Shown one piece after another: positions 1 through 12,100 of a DNA stretch of 64,000 bases. The notes under the pieces were generated by a model. That model had not been told where the DNA came from. It was given only the letters and a program-made list of their open reading frames with translations, and made no database searches. Numbering within the stretch: the first letter of the stretch is position 1; every line of letters begins with the position of its first letter. Origin of the DNA: Rugalucina vietnamica (Eukaryota; Mollusca; Bivalvia; Lucinida; Lucinidae); assembly GCA_964017185.1 (NCBI GenBank), contig OZ024869.1:5788501-5852500 (forward strand), written 5' to 3'. A program made the translations under genes and the position numbers.

Positions 1-643
1 GAAAAGGCGCAATCAGAAAAAGATCCCCACTTCAAAAACCGAGGTGGGGAAAAACCAAATTAACAATCAAGTACTTACACCATGAAAACATTTCGTAAGC
101 CGAATGAGTAGCAATTTTCCCAATAGGTGGCCACTCAGTTACCTAAACTTAAACATACATAAGGCGCCAACAGCCCAAAAATTTTAAACGCCAAGACATA
201 AAACAAAAAGAACTACCACAGAAGTATCGCCTTGGAACGATCAGTAACACAAAGTTACTGGCGGGCTTAAATTGGTTTTACATGGCCATAACCTCACCCT
301 CAGCTTCTGTAGTGGTTCATAACATTTAGTTAGTTCTTCGGTCCTCGTGGTGAATCATTAACTTACTTACTTAATGAATCATCAAGAACAAACAAATAAA
401 TCACGATAAACATCCTGATGAATCAAAAACCAGGTCTCACAGATTGAGTAAACTGCCCGACGATGGAGATCCCTAGGCGCCGAATAACCTACTAATTCCG
501 GAGCAAAAGAAAAACACCAGTTGGACCCCGGTGGGCCAAGCAACAGACAAGAAGCTCCGGCCCCAACCAACTAAAATGAATTGCTTTAAGTCGGGACCAT
601 CATAGAGTTTGACGCCCGACCCACCTGCGTGCAATTAAAGAAG
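1..643 (-). mobile_element. Family A retroelement 3' fragment (copy A1)
   Basis: This is a reverse-oriented copy of the repeat that forms the 3' region of the retroelement at 58.3-59.7 kb. It starts inside the family's 3' terminal block (AAAAGGCGCAATCAG on this strand), cut by the window edge, and ends with the GACGCCCGACCCACC block. In the longer copies that block lies just after the reverse-transcriptase reading frame. It is non-coding here; short reading frames across it are spurious. Confidence 0.7.
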
Positions 644-647
644 GCCT

Positions 648-1290
648 ACCCTCAAGCAGAAAACTGGTCATTTCAAGCGTGTTATTATTTCAAATTACTC
701 CAAATTTCTAAGATATACTCATAAGATATTGCTGCTTGAAATGATACAAACCATTTCTTCAACAACAAGCTAATTTTTTTCTGATAGCTAAAGTATTTAC
801 GAACTTTCCTGCCAAACCTCGTGATTTTTTAATGCTTATTCAAAAGCCTATTTCAAGATGATGACCATTATTAAAGATGGCCGCCAAATCATTACTAAAT
901 TGTACCTTAATAATATACAGAGGTACAAGTAGTCAAAGATTAGGAAAAGGCGCAATCAGAAAAAGATTCCCACTCCAAAAACCGAGGTGGGAAAAACCAA
1001 ATCAACAATCAGGTACTTATACCATGAAAACATATGGTAAGCCGAATGAGCGGCTATTTTCCCAATTGGTGGCCCGTTTTAAAAATAAGACTGCAAAACA
1101 AATTGACCTCGTAACCTGTATTGTATCGACTATTGTTTAATTGACGTTTTTTTAATCTGGCTAAAATGTCGCTTCAGCATTTTATGAATATGTTTATATG
1201 TGTGTTTAATTGGCATTTGTTTTACATAGATCGTAAGCAGCCGGATCAGACAGGAAACTGCCTTTAATGTTTACCAAAATTATACTGCCA
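648..1290. repeat. Direct duplication, copy 1
   Basis: This segment matches 1996-2383 in the same orientation, for example in the blocks CTCAAGCAGAAAACTGGTCA, GGCCGCCAAATCAT and ATAGATCGTAAGCAGCC. Copy 1 is longer because it holds a family A fragment at 919-1071 and about 75 extra bases near 1145-1220. No gene is seen. Confidence 0.75.
919..1071 (-). mobile_element. Family A retroelement 3' fragment (copy A2)
   Basis: A 5'-truncated copy of about 150 bases running from the family 3' end (AGGTACAAGTAG on this strand) to the GGTGG block. The paralogous segment at 2240-2260 lacks it, so empty and filled sites can be compared. I see no clear target-site duplication. Confidence 0.75.
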
Positions 1291-1327
1291 CCAAGTCCCA
1301 AACATTCTGAAAATGTTGTTGATTGAA

Positions 1328-1891
1328 CGTTCCACCGGGGTTCAACTGGTGTTTCTCTGTGTTTCCGGACTTTCAGTAACTTATTGGGCGCCCAGGAATC
1401 ACCATCGTCGGGCAGCTTACTGAATCTGTGAGTCCTCGTTTTTGATTCATCATGGTGGTTATCATGAATAATTTGCTTGTCCTTGGTGATTCAATGACTA
1501 AGTAGAGATTCACCACGAGAGCCGAACAACTAACTATGTGTTATGAACCACGGCAGAAGCTGAGGGTGAGGTTATGGCCATGTGAAACTAGTTTAAGCCC
1601 GCCAGTAATTTTAAATCACTGATCGTTCCAATGCGATACTTCTGTTGTGGTTTATTTTTGTTTTATGTCTTGGTGTTGAATTTTCTTATGTGCCTGTTTA
1701 TGCATTAATTAGGTTTAGGTATCTGAGTGGCCACATATCGGGAAATAGCTGCTCACTAGGCTTACAATATTTATGTTTTCTAAGTACAGGTGTCTAATAG
1801 TCAATTTAGTTTTTCCCACTTCGGTTTTTGGAGTGGGAGTTTCTTTCTGATTGCGCCTTTTCCTGATCATTGCCTACTTGTACCTTTTTTC
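1328..1891 (+). mobile_element. Family A retroelement 3' fragment (copy A3)
   Basis: Plus-oriented copy starting within the CCACCGGGGTTCAACTGGTG block and ending in the family 3' end, GCCTACTTGTACCTTTTT. It is in opposite orientation to A1 and A2, so this flank can form long inverted pairs. There is no coding content. Confidence 0.75.
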
Positions 1892-1995
1892 AGGATCAAA
1901 ATATGTTAACGTTACAGCACACTTCAGTGCCGTTTCACAAGCAAAAACAGAATGTGAAAAATCGTCACATTTTATCACGTTTTTACACCTGTCCC

Positions 1996-2383
1996 ACACG
2001 GCCCTTCCCTCAAGCAGAAAACTGGTCATTTCAAGCGTGTCAAATCATAAGATATTGCTTCTTGAAATTATACAAACCATTTCTTCAACAACGCGTTACT
2101 ATTTCTGATAGCTAAAGTATCTACGAACTTTCCTGCCAAACCTCGTGATTTGTTAATGCATATTCAAACGCCTATTTCAAGATCACGACCATTATTAAAG
2201 ATGGCCGCCAAATCATAACTAAAAACTGTACCTTAATAATATACAGACCCGTTTTAAAAATAAGACCGCAAAACATATTGGCCCCGTAACATGTATTGTA
2301 TCGACTATTGTTTGATTAACCTTGTTTTCATAGATCGTAAGCAGCCCGATCTGACAGGAAACTGCCTTTGATGTTTACCAGAA
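1996..2383. repeat. Direct duplication, copy 2
   Basis: This is the shorter, uninterrupted copy of 648-1290. It shows the site without the A2 insertion (AATATACAGACCCGTTTTA near 2240). Confidence 0.75.
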
Positions 2384-3120
2384 TTTGGCAAGTTAATTGC
2401 AACTTGATATAAGATGTTTATTCAACGTACATGTAATTTCATTATAGGCATTACATAACAACAAGTATTCACAAACAATTACATTGTAAAAATTACTAAC
2501 CGCTCATTTTCAGGTACTTGCTATTTCTGAATGTTTTTCGTAAATAATAAAGGACAGCAATATAAATCGTACTGATTTTATAATTATGCAACAAACCATC
2601 ACTTAAAGAGGTGTTTTGCATAAATTACACATGCAGCTATTACAATTTGGATGTTATGCACCCTCCATAAGAAATAGAATCCCCACCTTATCTGCTTCGC
2701 GATTCTGCCTCCATTCGACTTTTCTTTTCAACAAACCTCATGCTTTCTGAGATTTATAGGCTGTCCTCCAGTAATTAGTTACTGGCCGTTTTAAAGCAGT
2801 TCGGTTTGGCTGATGCCTAACTTTTACCATGCTGATAAAACTCATATTGCTCTTCGTTCGTGTCATTGTTTCCTGTAATGTCTCGTGCTGTTCTTTCTGT
2901 CATGATGTCTATGCAATGTTTAGAAAAAGTAAAAAAGTGGGAGCAGATCATTGAAAACAGTTTTACTATTCAGAATGAACATGTAATAGACCAAAGAAAA
3001 ACTATTTCCTAAAGGGTGGTTACTAATCGCGCAGCATAACAAAACCTAATAAAAATGGTACATAGACAAGCAACGACTGAATCAAAACTGAACCCCTGCT
3101 TTTCAACGGCCAGTAATAGA
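2384..3120. other. Intergenic, nothing recognised
   Basis: AT-rich sequence without a convincing reading frame, repeat or RNA signal that I can identify. Confidence 0.4.
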
Positions 3121-3712
3121 TAGGTAGAAGTAGGCAAAGATCTGGAAAAGGCGCAATCAGAAAAAGATTCCCACTCCAAAAACCGAGATGGGAAAAAACT
3201 AAATTAACAATCAGGTACTTATACCATGAAAACATATCGTAAGCCGAACGGGCAGCTATTTTCCCAAAAGGTGGCCACTCAGTTACCTTAACTTAACTAA
3301 AAATATGAAAACATACATAAGGCGCCAACAGCACAAAAAAAATTTAAACACCAAGACATTAAACGAAAGAACCAACACAGAAGTATCGCCTTGGAACGAT
3401 CATTAATATAAAATTACTGGCGGGCTTAACTCGATTTTACAGTCAATGAATCATGAAGAAGAAAAGATAAATCATGATAAACACCCTGATGAATCAAAAA
3501 CGAGGACTCAACAGATACAGTAATTCGCCCGACGATGGAGATCCCTGGGCGCCGAATAACTTACTTACTCCGGAGCAAAAGAAAAACACCAGTTGGACCC
3601 CGGTGGGCCAAGCAGCAGACAAGAAGCTCCGGCCCAAAGAACTAAAATGAATAGCTTGAAGTCGGGGACATCATAGAGTCGGACGCCCGACCCACCGGCG
3701 TGCATTTGAAGA
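3121..3712 (-). mobile_element. Family A retroelement 3' fragment (copy A4)
   Basis: Reverse-oriented copy with the 3' terminal block at the left (AGTAGGCAAAGATC) and the GACGCCCGACCCACC block at the right. It has an internal deletion near 3440 relative to A1 and A8. Confidence 0.75.
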
Positions 3713-4300
3713 ATCTACATACAACAGGATAAGGAGTTATGAAACTCCTTAATCAATATCAAATATTAATCAAGATATGTTAGATTCATATTTCATATCA
3801 CTTATCAAACATTCGTCCATCTGTTTCCAAAACTAATGGAAACTTTACAGAAATCGAAAGTGTCTCTATAGAAATTGTTTTCCGTTAAGAAAAGAGATAA
3901 TTATTACATGAAAATATCAATAATATGTAGCAACGTATTTACTTTAATGTTGATAATTACTAGATTGATTAGTAAATTAATAAATTGATTATTAAAATAA
4001 CAAAGCCCACCATCAAATTATTATGCGACCAATGTTACCACCATTAACCTCATGACTATTTTTTTCTCTACGAATAAAATATTTTAATCAACTCAAGCAT
4101 TATCCGTGCATGGTGTATGAAAGTGGTGAAGCAAACGTATATCATCGAGTAAGCTGTAAAAGAATAGAAAGTCCAGGAACTGAACAATCGAAATTAAAAT
4201 TTGAGCAACGTCATGAGAAAACCGACTCATTTAACCCAGACACCAGGCGGGGAAAAATTTAAAAAAATTATCACGAGAAACATATCAATACAATTGTTAA
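3713..4300. other. Intergenic, nothing recognised
   Basis: AT-rich. The block ACACCAGGCGGGGAAA near 4240 has a weak counterpart near 42160, which may be an older dispersed repeat. No gene is seen. Confidence 0.35.
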
Positions 4301-4752
4301 AAAGGTACAAGTAGGCAAAGATCAGGAAAAGGCGCAATCAGAAAAAAACATTCCCACTCCAAAAACCGAGGTGGGAAAAAACCAAACTAACAATCAGGCA
4401 CTTATACCATGAAACATATCGTAAGCCGAATGAGCAGCTATTTTCCCAATAGGTGGCCACTCAGTTACCTTAACTTAATTAAAAATATGAAAACATACAT
4501 AAGGCGCCAACAGCACAAAAAAATTAAACACTAAGACATAAAAAGAACCACCATAGAAGTATCGCCTTGGAACGATCAGTAACACAAAGTTACTGGCGGG
4601 CTTAAACCGGTTTTACAGGATCCTAACCTCACCCTTAGCTTCTGCAGTGGTTCATAACATTTAGTAAGTTCTTCGATCCTCGTGGTGAATCTCTAACTAG
4701 TCAATGAATCATCAACTAGTCAATGAATCTCTAACTAGTCAATGAATCATCA
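4301..4752 (-). mobile_element. Family A retroelement 3' fragment (copy A5)
   Basis: Reverse-oriented copy beginning AAAGGTACAAGTAGGCAAAG, the full family 3' end. It ends in a short duplicated CTAGTCAATGAATC motif just before a CT microsatellite. Confidence 0.75.
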
Positions 4753-4761
4753 TTAAAATTG

Positions 4762-4766
<5 letters not shown>

Positions 4767-4830
<64 letters not shown>
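4767..4830 (+). repeat. (CT)n microsatellite
   Basis: An essentially uninterrupted CT dinucleotide run of about 64 bases. Confidence 0.95.
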
Positions 4831-4832
<2 letters not shown>

Positions 4833-5382
4833 CTTTACTTTAAAAGAACCGTTTTGCTTTTTCAGTCTGTGGGGGAAAAGCTTAGTCAACCATTTAACAT
4901 TGTTCTAGGATTTTTCTTAAAATGCATATGCGTCCGAATATGGGAAATACCAGTTGTATGTACGATAAAATGATTTCATCAGTGTCAAAGTAACATTTGA
5001 AATCTTACCTACATGTATATGTTCATGAATTGACGTCTTGTAAATGCTGAAGCTAGAACTAGACAAAGCCAACGATGCTGAAATTCGGAGCGGCCAGGGC
5101 ATCATCTCATGTTGTTCAGATTAAACGTTTGGGTCAATGATGGCGAAAGAGCGTATCTTTCTTCAGGCGGACGAAATGGACGTTCTTAGACTGGACAAAT
5201 ACCCAGTTTGTACTAGATGCTGTTATTGAACGCCAATTCTGAATGATTGGTTTTGTTACGTTACGGCTTGTTCATGTTCGTCAACACTTTAGAAAGTTAA
5301 TAGGCGGAGAAAGTTTTCTATTCTGCCACAAAGTGTAGTTTGAAACAGCTTGTTCAATTTCTTTGAAAACAAATTCAGCATG
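4831..5382. other. Upstream flank, no gene seen
   Basis: No convincing coding sequence. It lies between the microsatellite and the family C element upstream of the promoter. Confidence 0.35.
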
Positions 5383-5610
5383 TGCGTGAGAAAACCAGCA
5401 ATTTGGGTTCCGACCAGGTCCGACACAGAACGGGTTGCACAGTCACAGAAGATGGTTAGAGGCTGGAAATTTTGGATTTAGAAAGTAGAGAAATTGTACT
5501 ATCCGTGTAGCGAAAACAAAGACGCTGATCAGCTTCGCAGTCACTGCGAAGCTGATCTGCGCCTTTGTTTTCGCCTATGCAAATTTTTGGTTTTCTCATG
5601 CGGTGGCTCA
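5383..5610 (+). mobile_element. Family C palindromic MITE (C1), upstream of the promoter
   Basis: Family C is a palindrome of about 230 bases with ends like TGAGCCGCCTCATGGGAAAA and a central hairpin GATCAGCTTCGCGGT / ACCGCGAAGCTGATC. This copy ends about 270 bases upstream of the predicted TATA box. Confidence 0.8.
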
Positions 5611-5820
5611 TTTAACTTTCACTTAGTCTACTAAGTTTCCCCATGGGTTTCTTTGTGTTGTGTGTCGATCCTTTGGTAACAGGTGGGTATCGAACCGTGA
5701 GACGTCAACGGGAAATGACGAACGGAATGGTTCCCGAAGTCTCGATTTTGAATCCCTAACATTACACGAGCTAGTTTCAGCCCGAAAACCATGCATTTCG
5801 AACTTTAGCACCAAATTGAT

Positions 5821-5885
5821 CACGTGATTAGGACAGCCAATCACTGACACCAACGTCGATTTCCGCGTCATGTGACGGTATATAT
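5821..5885 (+). promoter_or_regulatory. Predicted core promoter: E-box, CCAAT, TATA
   Basis: CACGTG at 5821-5826, CCAAT at 5837-5841 and TATATAT at 5879-5885 lie in order upstream of the signal-peptide exon. With a TATA-type start about 25-30 bases downstream, transcription would begin near 5910, giving a 5' UTR of about 110 bases before the ATG at 6018. The spacing is textbook-like, but the assignment rests on motifs only. Confidence 0.5.
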
Positions 5886-6017
5886 GGGTCTGGAGCGGCG
5901 CGCACTGCGTGTTCTGCGGTATCAAGCGCAAACATTCACAACTCGTAGTGTTGCTGAAAACAAACACAAAACGACTCGACTACTGGAACTGACAACGAAT
6001 AGGACCCGAAAGGGAAG

Positions 6018-6115
6018 ATGAGGACTAGGGTTAAAATACCCATCTTATTTTTGATTTTATGGATAACGACCGGACCGGACTTTTCTTCTGCCAGTGGCGG
6101 CGTTTCACTTGCAGG
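6018..6115 (+). CDS. Exon 1: signal peptide
   Basis: The ATG at 6018 sits in good context (purine at -3). The peptide begins [19 protein letters not shown], a basic n-region plus hydrophobic core, followed by small residues (SSASGG) suited to signal peptidase. The donor is GG|GTGAGC and the exon ends with two bases of a Gly codon, which exon 2 completes. No competing upstream ATG in frame was noticed. Confidence 0.85.
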
Positions 6116-9100
6116 GTGAGCTAAGTTTATGATTAAGTATTATCATGCGAGATCAATGCCCTAATCGCTGGATAATTCAGATCTGAATATAGTTAAAAAT
6201 TCCATTCATTTTCACCTGGGTTTTATTTTTTGAATAGTTGTTGATATTTAAGAAAAAAATAATAAGTACAGTTTTGATAAGTTTACTTATTTTATACTTA
6301 ACTGTGAAACCCAATGTATATCAAAACTTGATAAAATTGGTATTTTCATTGATATGAAATTTCACTGATATCAAATCTCACTGATATCAAAAGTCACTAG
6401 TGACTGATATCAGCCTATATCGTCACTGTAATGACGTCAGATTTTTTGGATTACTTCTGACGTTTCCATTTACTTGACGTCATTAAATGTGTCTCACTTC
6501 AGAAATTGAAACGCCTATAACTCCGTTATTTATGAACGAAAACATAAAGTGTGGGTATTCATTTTCTTAGTTAGAACATAAGGAACAATGTGGTACCAAA
6601 ATTATTCGTGTTTTCAAAAAAATTTTGTTTTTGCATTTTCACCGCCTACCTTGTGCATTGGAAAATGCCTGTGCATTGTATAAAATAAAAAGAAAATTTG
6701 CTTTTTTTCGGTGAATACCAAAAATATTCCATCTCGTGAGTTGAAAACATAATAATTTTCACTCGTGCTGCGCACTCGTGAAAATTCTGATGTTTTCAAC
6801 TCACTCGATGAAATATATTTGGTATTCACCTCAAAAAAGCAAATATCCTCTATATATCCTAATTGATAAATTTCCCGGCACTTAATTTTAATTATTAGAT
6901 TATTAAAACACGAATGCAAAATGCCTTAATAGAAACGTGGATTACCATGTTTAAATGTTTGTAAGAAAAGAGTAAGTATATGGTTCATCCTGAAAAAATC
7001 ATGGAGAGTTACATGCACTTATTCTTCTCCAATATGGTCAAGTCATAAAATTTGTTTTTGGAGTCTCAACCTTCAAATCCTGTCTAGCTGAAATGTACAT
7101 ATACGAGGTACAGTCGGAAAGTTCCCGGACTGTTCTTGTTGTGTTATTTGTTTTCAATGAAGAAAGTCAAAACTTTGCATACTAGTGGGAAAAAACATTT
7201 TTCTACACAACAATATATATATTTAGAGGCTTTTTCATCAAACCACCGAAAATTTAGGGCTCAAAGTATGGACACTAACAACGTACGGAGCACTTTGGCG
7301 TGAACAACGTTACTTTGACGTTAACAACGTTTATACCTGAGGGTGTCGCTAAACTCAGATTTCAGACGAGAAAAGATCCACCGGGGCTAAATCGGGGCTT
7401 TATGGCGCATGCCATGGTCTTTCGTATCCTATGAAATCAAAAGTCGTCAATGTATCTTACAATCGATGGGCGGATGGTGTTGTTTTCGTGAGAAATCTGA
7501 TTTTTTATGTCAAATCACGACCGTCTCTTCCCTATGCCATCCGCTTTTGCGATTGCCATTAATATCCGCGTGTCCTTAGCCTATCCCATTGGAACACAAG
7601 ACTCCTTACCATTTTCTGTACATTTTTCCTTGGGTTTTATGAATTCCCAAGTGTTTGTAGGGTCTTGTCTGCTCTTTAACCATACTTGATTACCGCGCGC
7701 TGCTCCGTATGTTCCCATGACGTCGGCTTTTTTACGCTCGAAAATTCACGCATGTCTGTTTAAAACACTGTCTAAATTGTAATTGTTATGTTATCTCTCT
7801 GATTCTTTGCTTTTGAATCAAAATACTACTGATGTGACATCATGCAAAAAATTCACGCCATTGTGATGCCGTTTTACAAAGGAATTGACAGCAGTTCAAA
7901 ACATCAAAAAATCCGATTTAGCAGTTTTTCAAAGTGCTCCGTACCCTCGTATATGCCGTATGTTAATCGACATTTTAAAACAATTCTTGCATATTCTTTT
8001 CTTAATTTATCCAAAAAATAAAGGAAATGGATGTGATTTGTTATTTGAAAAACTTCATAGTGATTTGACGTTAAATACCTTTTGAAATGAATCAGTCCGG
8101 GAACTTTCCGACTATACATTGAAGTAAAATGAAATATAAAAAAGACATATTTCATATGTGGATAAAATCTTGTCTGATTACAAATTTAAACCCTTTTGCT
8201 TTACCGAATTTTCGCATACTTAAAGAAATACCAATTTTGTCGAATAAAATGTAACAGACGTCGATCAAAATTCATCACTGCTTACGCAACTTTTTTGTCG
8301 AAGACATCTCAGATCATTTTTGACCTGCATCCGGGTTTTTTCCATATGGAAGATGAAAAAAGGCAACAAACTGCATCTCTTTAAAAAGTACTTTAAGATG
8401 ATGTTTTTACTATACAAGCCATCATTGGTCCTTATTGTTACTCATTTTAACCGCTTTTTGTGTGACGAAAGCTTTTGCAAAGAAAAATTAAAACCTAAAA
8501 TCTGTGGATTTTGAAATTTTATGATTCATGCAGGCCATCGTAGATAAGATGCGTTCGGATTTTCTCCATTAAATATAGGCGTGTTCGGATCAAAGGCTCT
8601 GCTCAACAGAACGAGTCGTTTCGGTCCAGCGACTCTTAAGGACTCTCGCCGTAAGGACATTTGAAAAGCATTTCCTCTCAGTCATGTCTGGAGTTGGCTC
8701 TACAAGAGTCACACTGTCTGTCTGTCTGTCTGTCTGTCTCCTGCATCATGTACACTATTGCAGAACAGATATTAATCTTCGACAATTATCTTTTTTAAAG
8801 ATGTTTCTTGTGTATAACATGTGTTTATCCCCTTTCGAATGCTAGCTAAAATAAAGTTTGTTAATTTGTCACCTGCAATGGTGTATTAGAGCTGAGATAA
8901 AGATGTATCTGTATATGTCTCTGATTAGAGTGAAAATATTTTGCAGTTATTAAAGTAATGATCGTTGGTTTTGTAGCAAAAATGGATTCAATAATTTTAT
9001 ACTGTTCTGTTTTGGCTAAAATAGTTCCACCCGATCCGAAAGATGCCATGTAGCATTGTTTTAAGCTGTTTATTAACAGTTAGGATGCAGAAAGTGTCTA

Positions 9101-12100
9101 TTTTTTATATTTTTTTTCTTCTCAATGTGAATAGAATGAGAGTTGTCATTCAAATGGAAAGTCATCTTTAAAAGCATTATGCAATTCTAACAATAATTAT
9201 TTGCTGTAAGTATTGACTAATTTTGAAGAAATTACTTGATCGAATGTTTCTTATTAATTTGTTTCTCAAAGCATTGACTGATTTTGAAGAAAAACTTAAT
9301 CAAATGTTTCTTATTCATTTTTATTTCTCAATAACACAAAAAGGGCGGGCAATATTTTCTCGGAATAAAGTGACTATCATCTTGAATACCATCTTGAGTA
9401 ATTTTAAAAATAAAAGATTACAACGCAATATTTAAATGTCATTTCAACAAAAAATTTAAGATAAGATTAAGTTTATTTCAATGCAGCAGACCAATGGCCC
9501 TTGAGCATATACTGCAATTTCAATCATAACCACATGCAAAGTGAAGTGTCAAACACATGTATCAAGACAGATTTCTAATAAAGAAATATCCAAATGTATG
9601 GACATAACTACTTTTATTCAGTGAGATGCACAAAGTTCTGAAATTTGAAAGGAAGCATCATCGAATCTTAAGAAAATGAAAATTACATCCCTTCAACACA
9701 GAAATTCCTACAACTCCATTTCCGAAATTCTAATAAAGGTGTTATAACAAAACTATAAGCATTAATTACATAATGCATTTCTTAAAGTGAAAGCTTCTTG
9801 AATGAATATTGCTATATCTATGACTTGCTCCTCATTTGTACTGTTAATATTAAACATCTGCTTTAATTTTAAGTGATTAGGGTTTGTATAAAAATAGCTG
9901 TCAATATATTGTTTTCTAAGATCATTATCTAAACTACATTCAAACAAAAAATGGAAATTCGTTTCCGATGACATTGCACCTTTTACATAATCATTAACGA
10001 GTTGGTATTTTGACTGGCTTATGTCACTTTCCAGATTCTATTAATATTTTTAATCTATGAGATGAACATGTTAATCTTGTTAAAGCTAACTTTTACAAAA
10101 TTTAGATAGTTTCGAAATCGAAAAGAGCTAACACAAGCATAAAACTTTGCTCTGCTTGATTCTTGAATTCTTGAACTCCAATTCTAAATGGATAGATCGT
10201 TTAATCTTTGTTTGACTAGACTTAGAAACAACTTAACATTTTCTACCCCTTGAGCCAACCAAAAGTTCGTTAAAATCCAAAGATTCTACCGTAACTAAAG
10301 ACGCCCAATTGCATTCTAACCATATCCTCTAACATCATATTATAAATATATCTTTTATACTTAGTTTTACTACTTGCAATACTGTTTAAACAATATTTGA
10401 ATATCATGAAAAATCTATTATTTTGAAAAGATGTCCTCCAAAGTTCACCATAAACAAAATCATTTTGCATACATTTTTAACACCTAACAACCGTTTTCAA
10501 AATTGTAGATGCACAGCTTCTATTTTATATGACTTACTACACCCCATACTTCACCTGAATAATCAAGTATTGGTGAAACTAACTTGGTGAAACTATTAAA
10601 ATACGGCTAACTTATGATCAGGCGAAACATCTGTAAATTTATACAAATTACTATTACGCCTAAATATGGCTTTCTGTTCCTGACTTGCCAATGTACTTTG
10701 AGCTAAACTAAAAGACCCACCAGGAGTGAATACAGCACCAAGATATGAGAATAATTCAACTATAGATAATTCAATGCCGTTAAGATAAAATTTCAAATTT
10801 CCCGGTAACTGACCGCCTCTTCGGAACACAATAATCTTAGATTTTTCTGTATTTACATTTAATTTCCATTTATTACCATATTCCTTTAAGATATCTAAAC
10901 CTTTTTGCAATCCTTCAGGTGTTTCCGAAAATAAGGTTATGTCATCTGCATAAAGTAGCAAAAATAATTTGAAAACAGTACTATCTATAACCCCTGCTCC
11001 ATGAACATAGAAAAAAAAATCTTCAATATCATTTACAAACTTAGCAAATAAAAAGGGCGACAAACATTCACCCTGTCTCACTCCAGGACAACATGGAAAT
11101 TCATCACTCATTATTGCATTTTACTTTAGACTTTATATTTTGATACATGCTCTTTATTACTTATAATATTTGTCCCCTGACACCCAACTTTTAAAATTAG
11201 TTTGTACCACAAAATATCTCTAACAACGTAGTCAAATGTTTGAGTTAACTCAATAACTTGAGTGATATTTCTTATTCCTAGAGATGTAGACATACTAAAT
11301 TGTCAATGTAAAGAGAAGGACAGGCTTGCCCCAAGAGCTGTCATTAAAGAAATTACTGGAGGGCTTGAATCGATTTTTAAGAACAGGTGGACCAGACACT
11401 ACTAGGCAATACAGTCATATAATAAAACAAAGCATATCATTACAAAATCTCATCCACGGATGCAATATACAGCAATTTTTGCACCCTCAAAAAATGATGA
11501 AAAATTTGATTGGAAAAATTCGGATAATTTTAATATTTTTGCTCATGAATATTGAAAGTGGGAACACGTAAGACAGAATAGACACAACACAAATCCAAAA
11601 TAAACCCAAAAGTATCTTAAAAGCTGGGAAAAAGCTGCCCATCTCGGCCCCACACGTTTTATATCTAGTGTGGCGACTTGTGTTTTCTGTATTTTTGCAG
11701 TAAACGATGTGCAAAGAATGAAACTGTGACAAAAAACGAGTATAAAACCGCCAAGTGTGGAGATGCGTACAAGTTGATGTTTGACTCATATGCATTCAAC
11801 TGGGCTGCGATGGGATTAGAGAATGCAGGGGCCAAGGCAAAGAAGAAACGAGTGAAAGATAAAGATGGCGATTGCGAATACCTCAGGTATGTGCATAAAG
11901 TAACCCATGTTCAGAGTCACGTGAACCAAATTCGAAAGAACATAGTGCAAGAAATGTCAACGGATTGCCACAATAAAACAAAACACCCAAAACATACGAC
12001 TTTATGCACTTATGCGGCGGCGTGTCAGAATCGATATTGGCATTCCTGATTTCATGACGAAAACACGCCCATGTAATATACAGGGATTTTTAAAGTTGTA

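Noticed and set aside
11678..12049. A 123-codon single-exon gene
   Set aside because: It is exon 2 read through its donor into intron 2.
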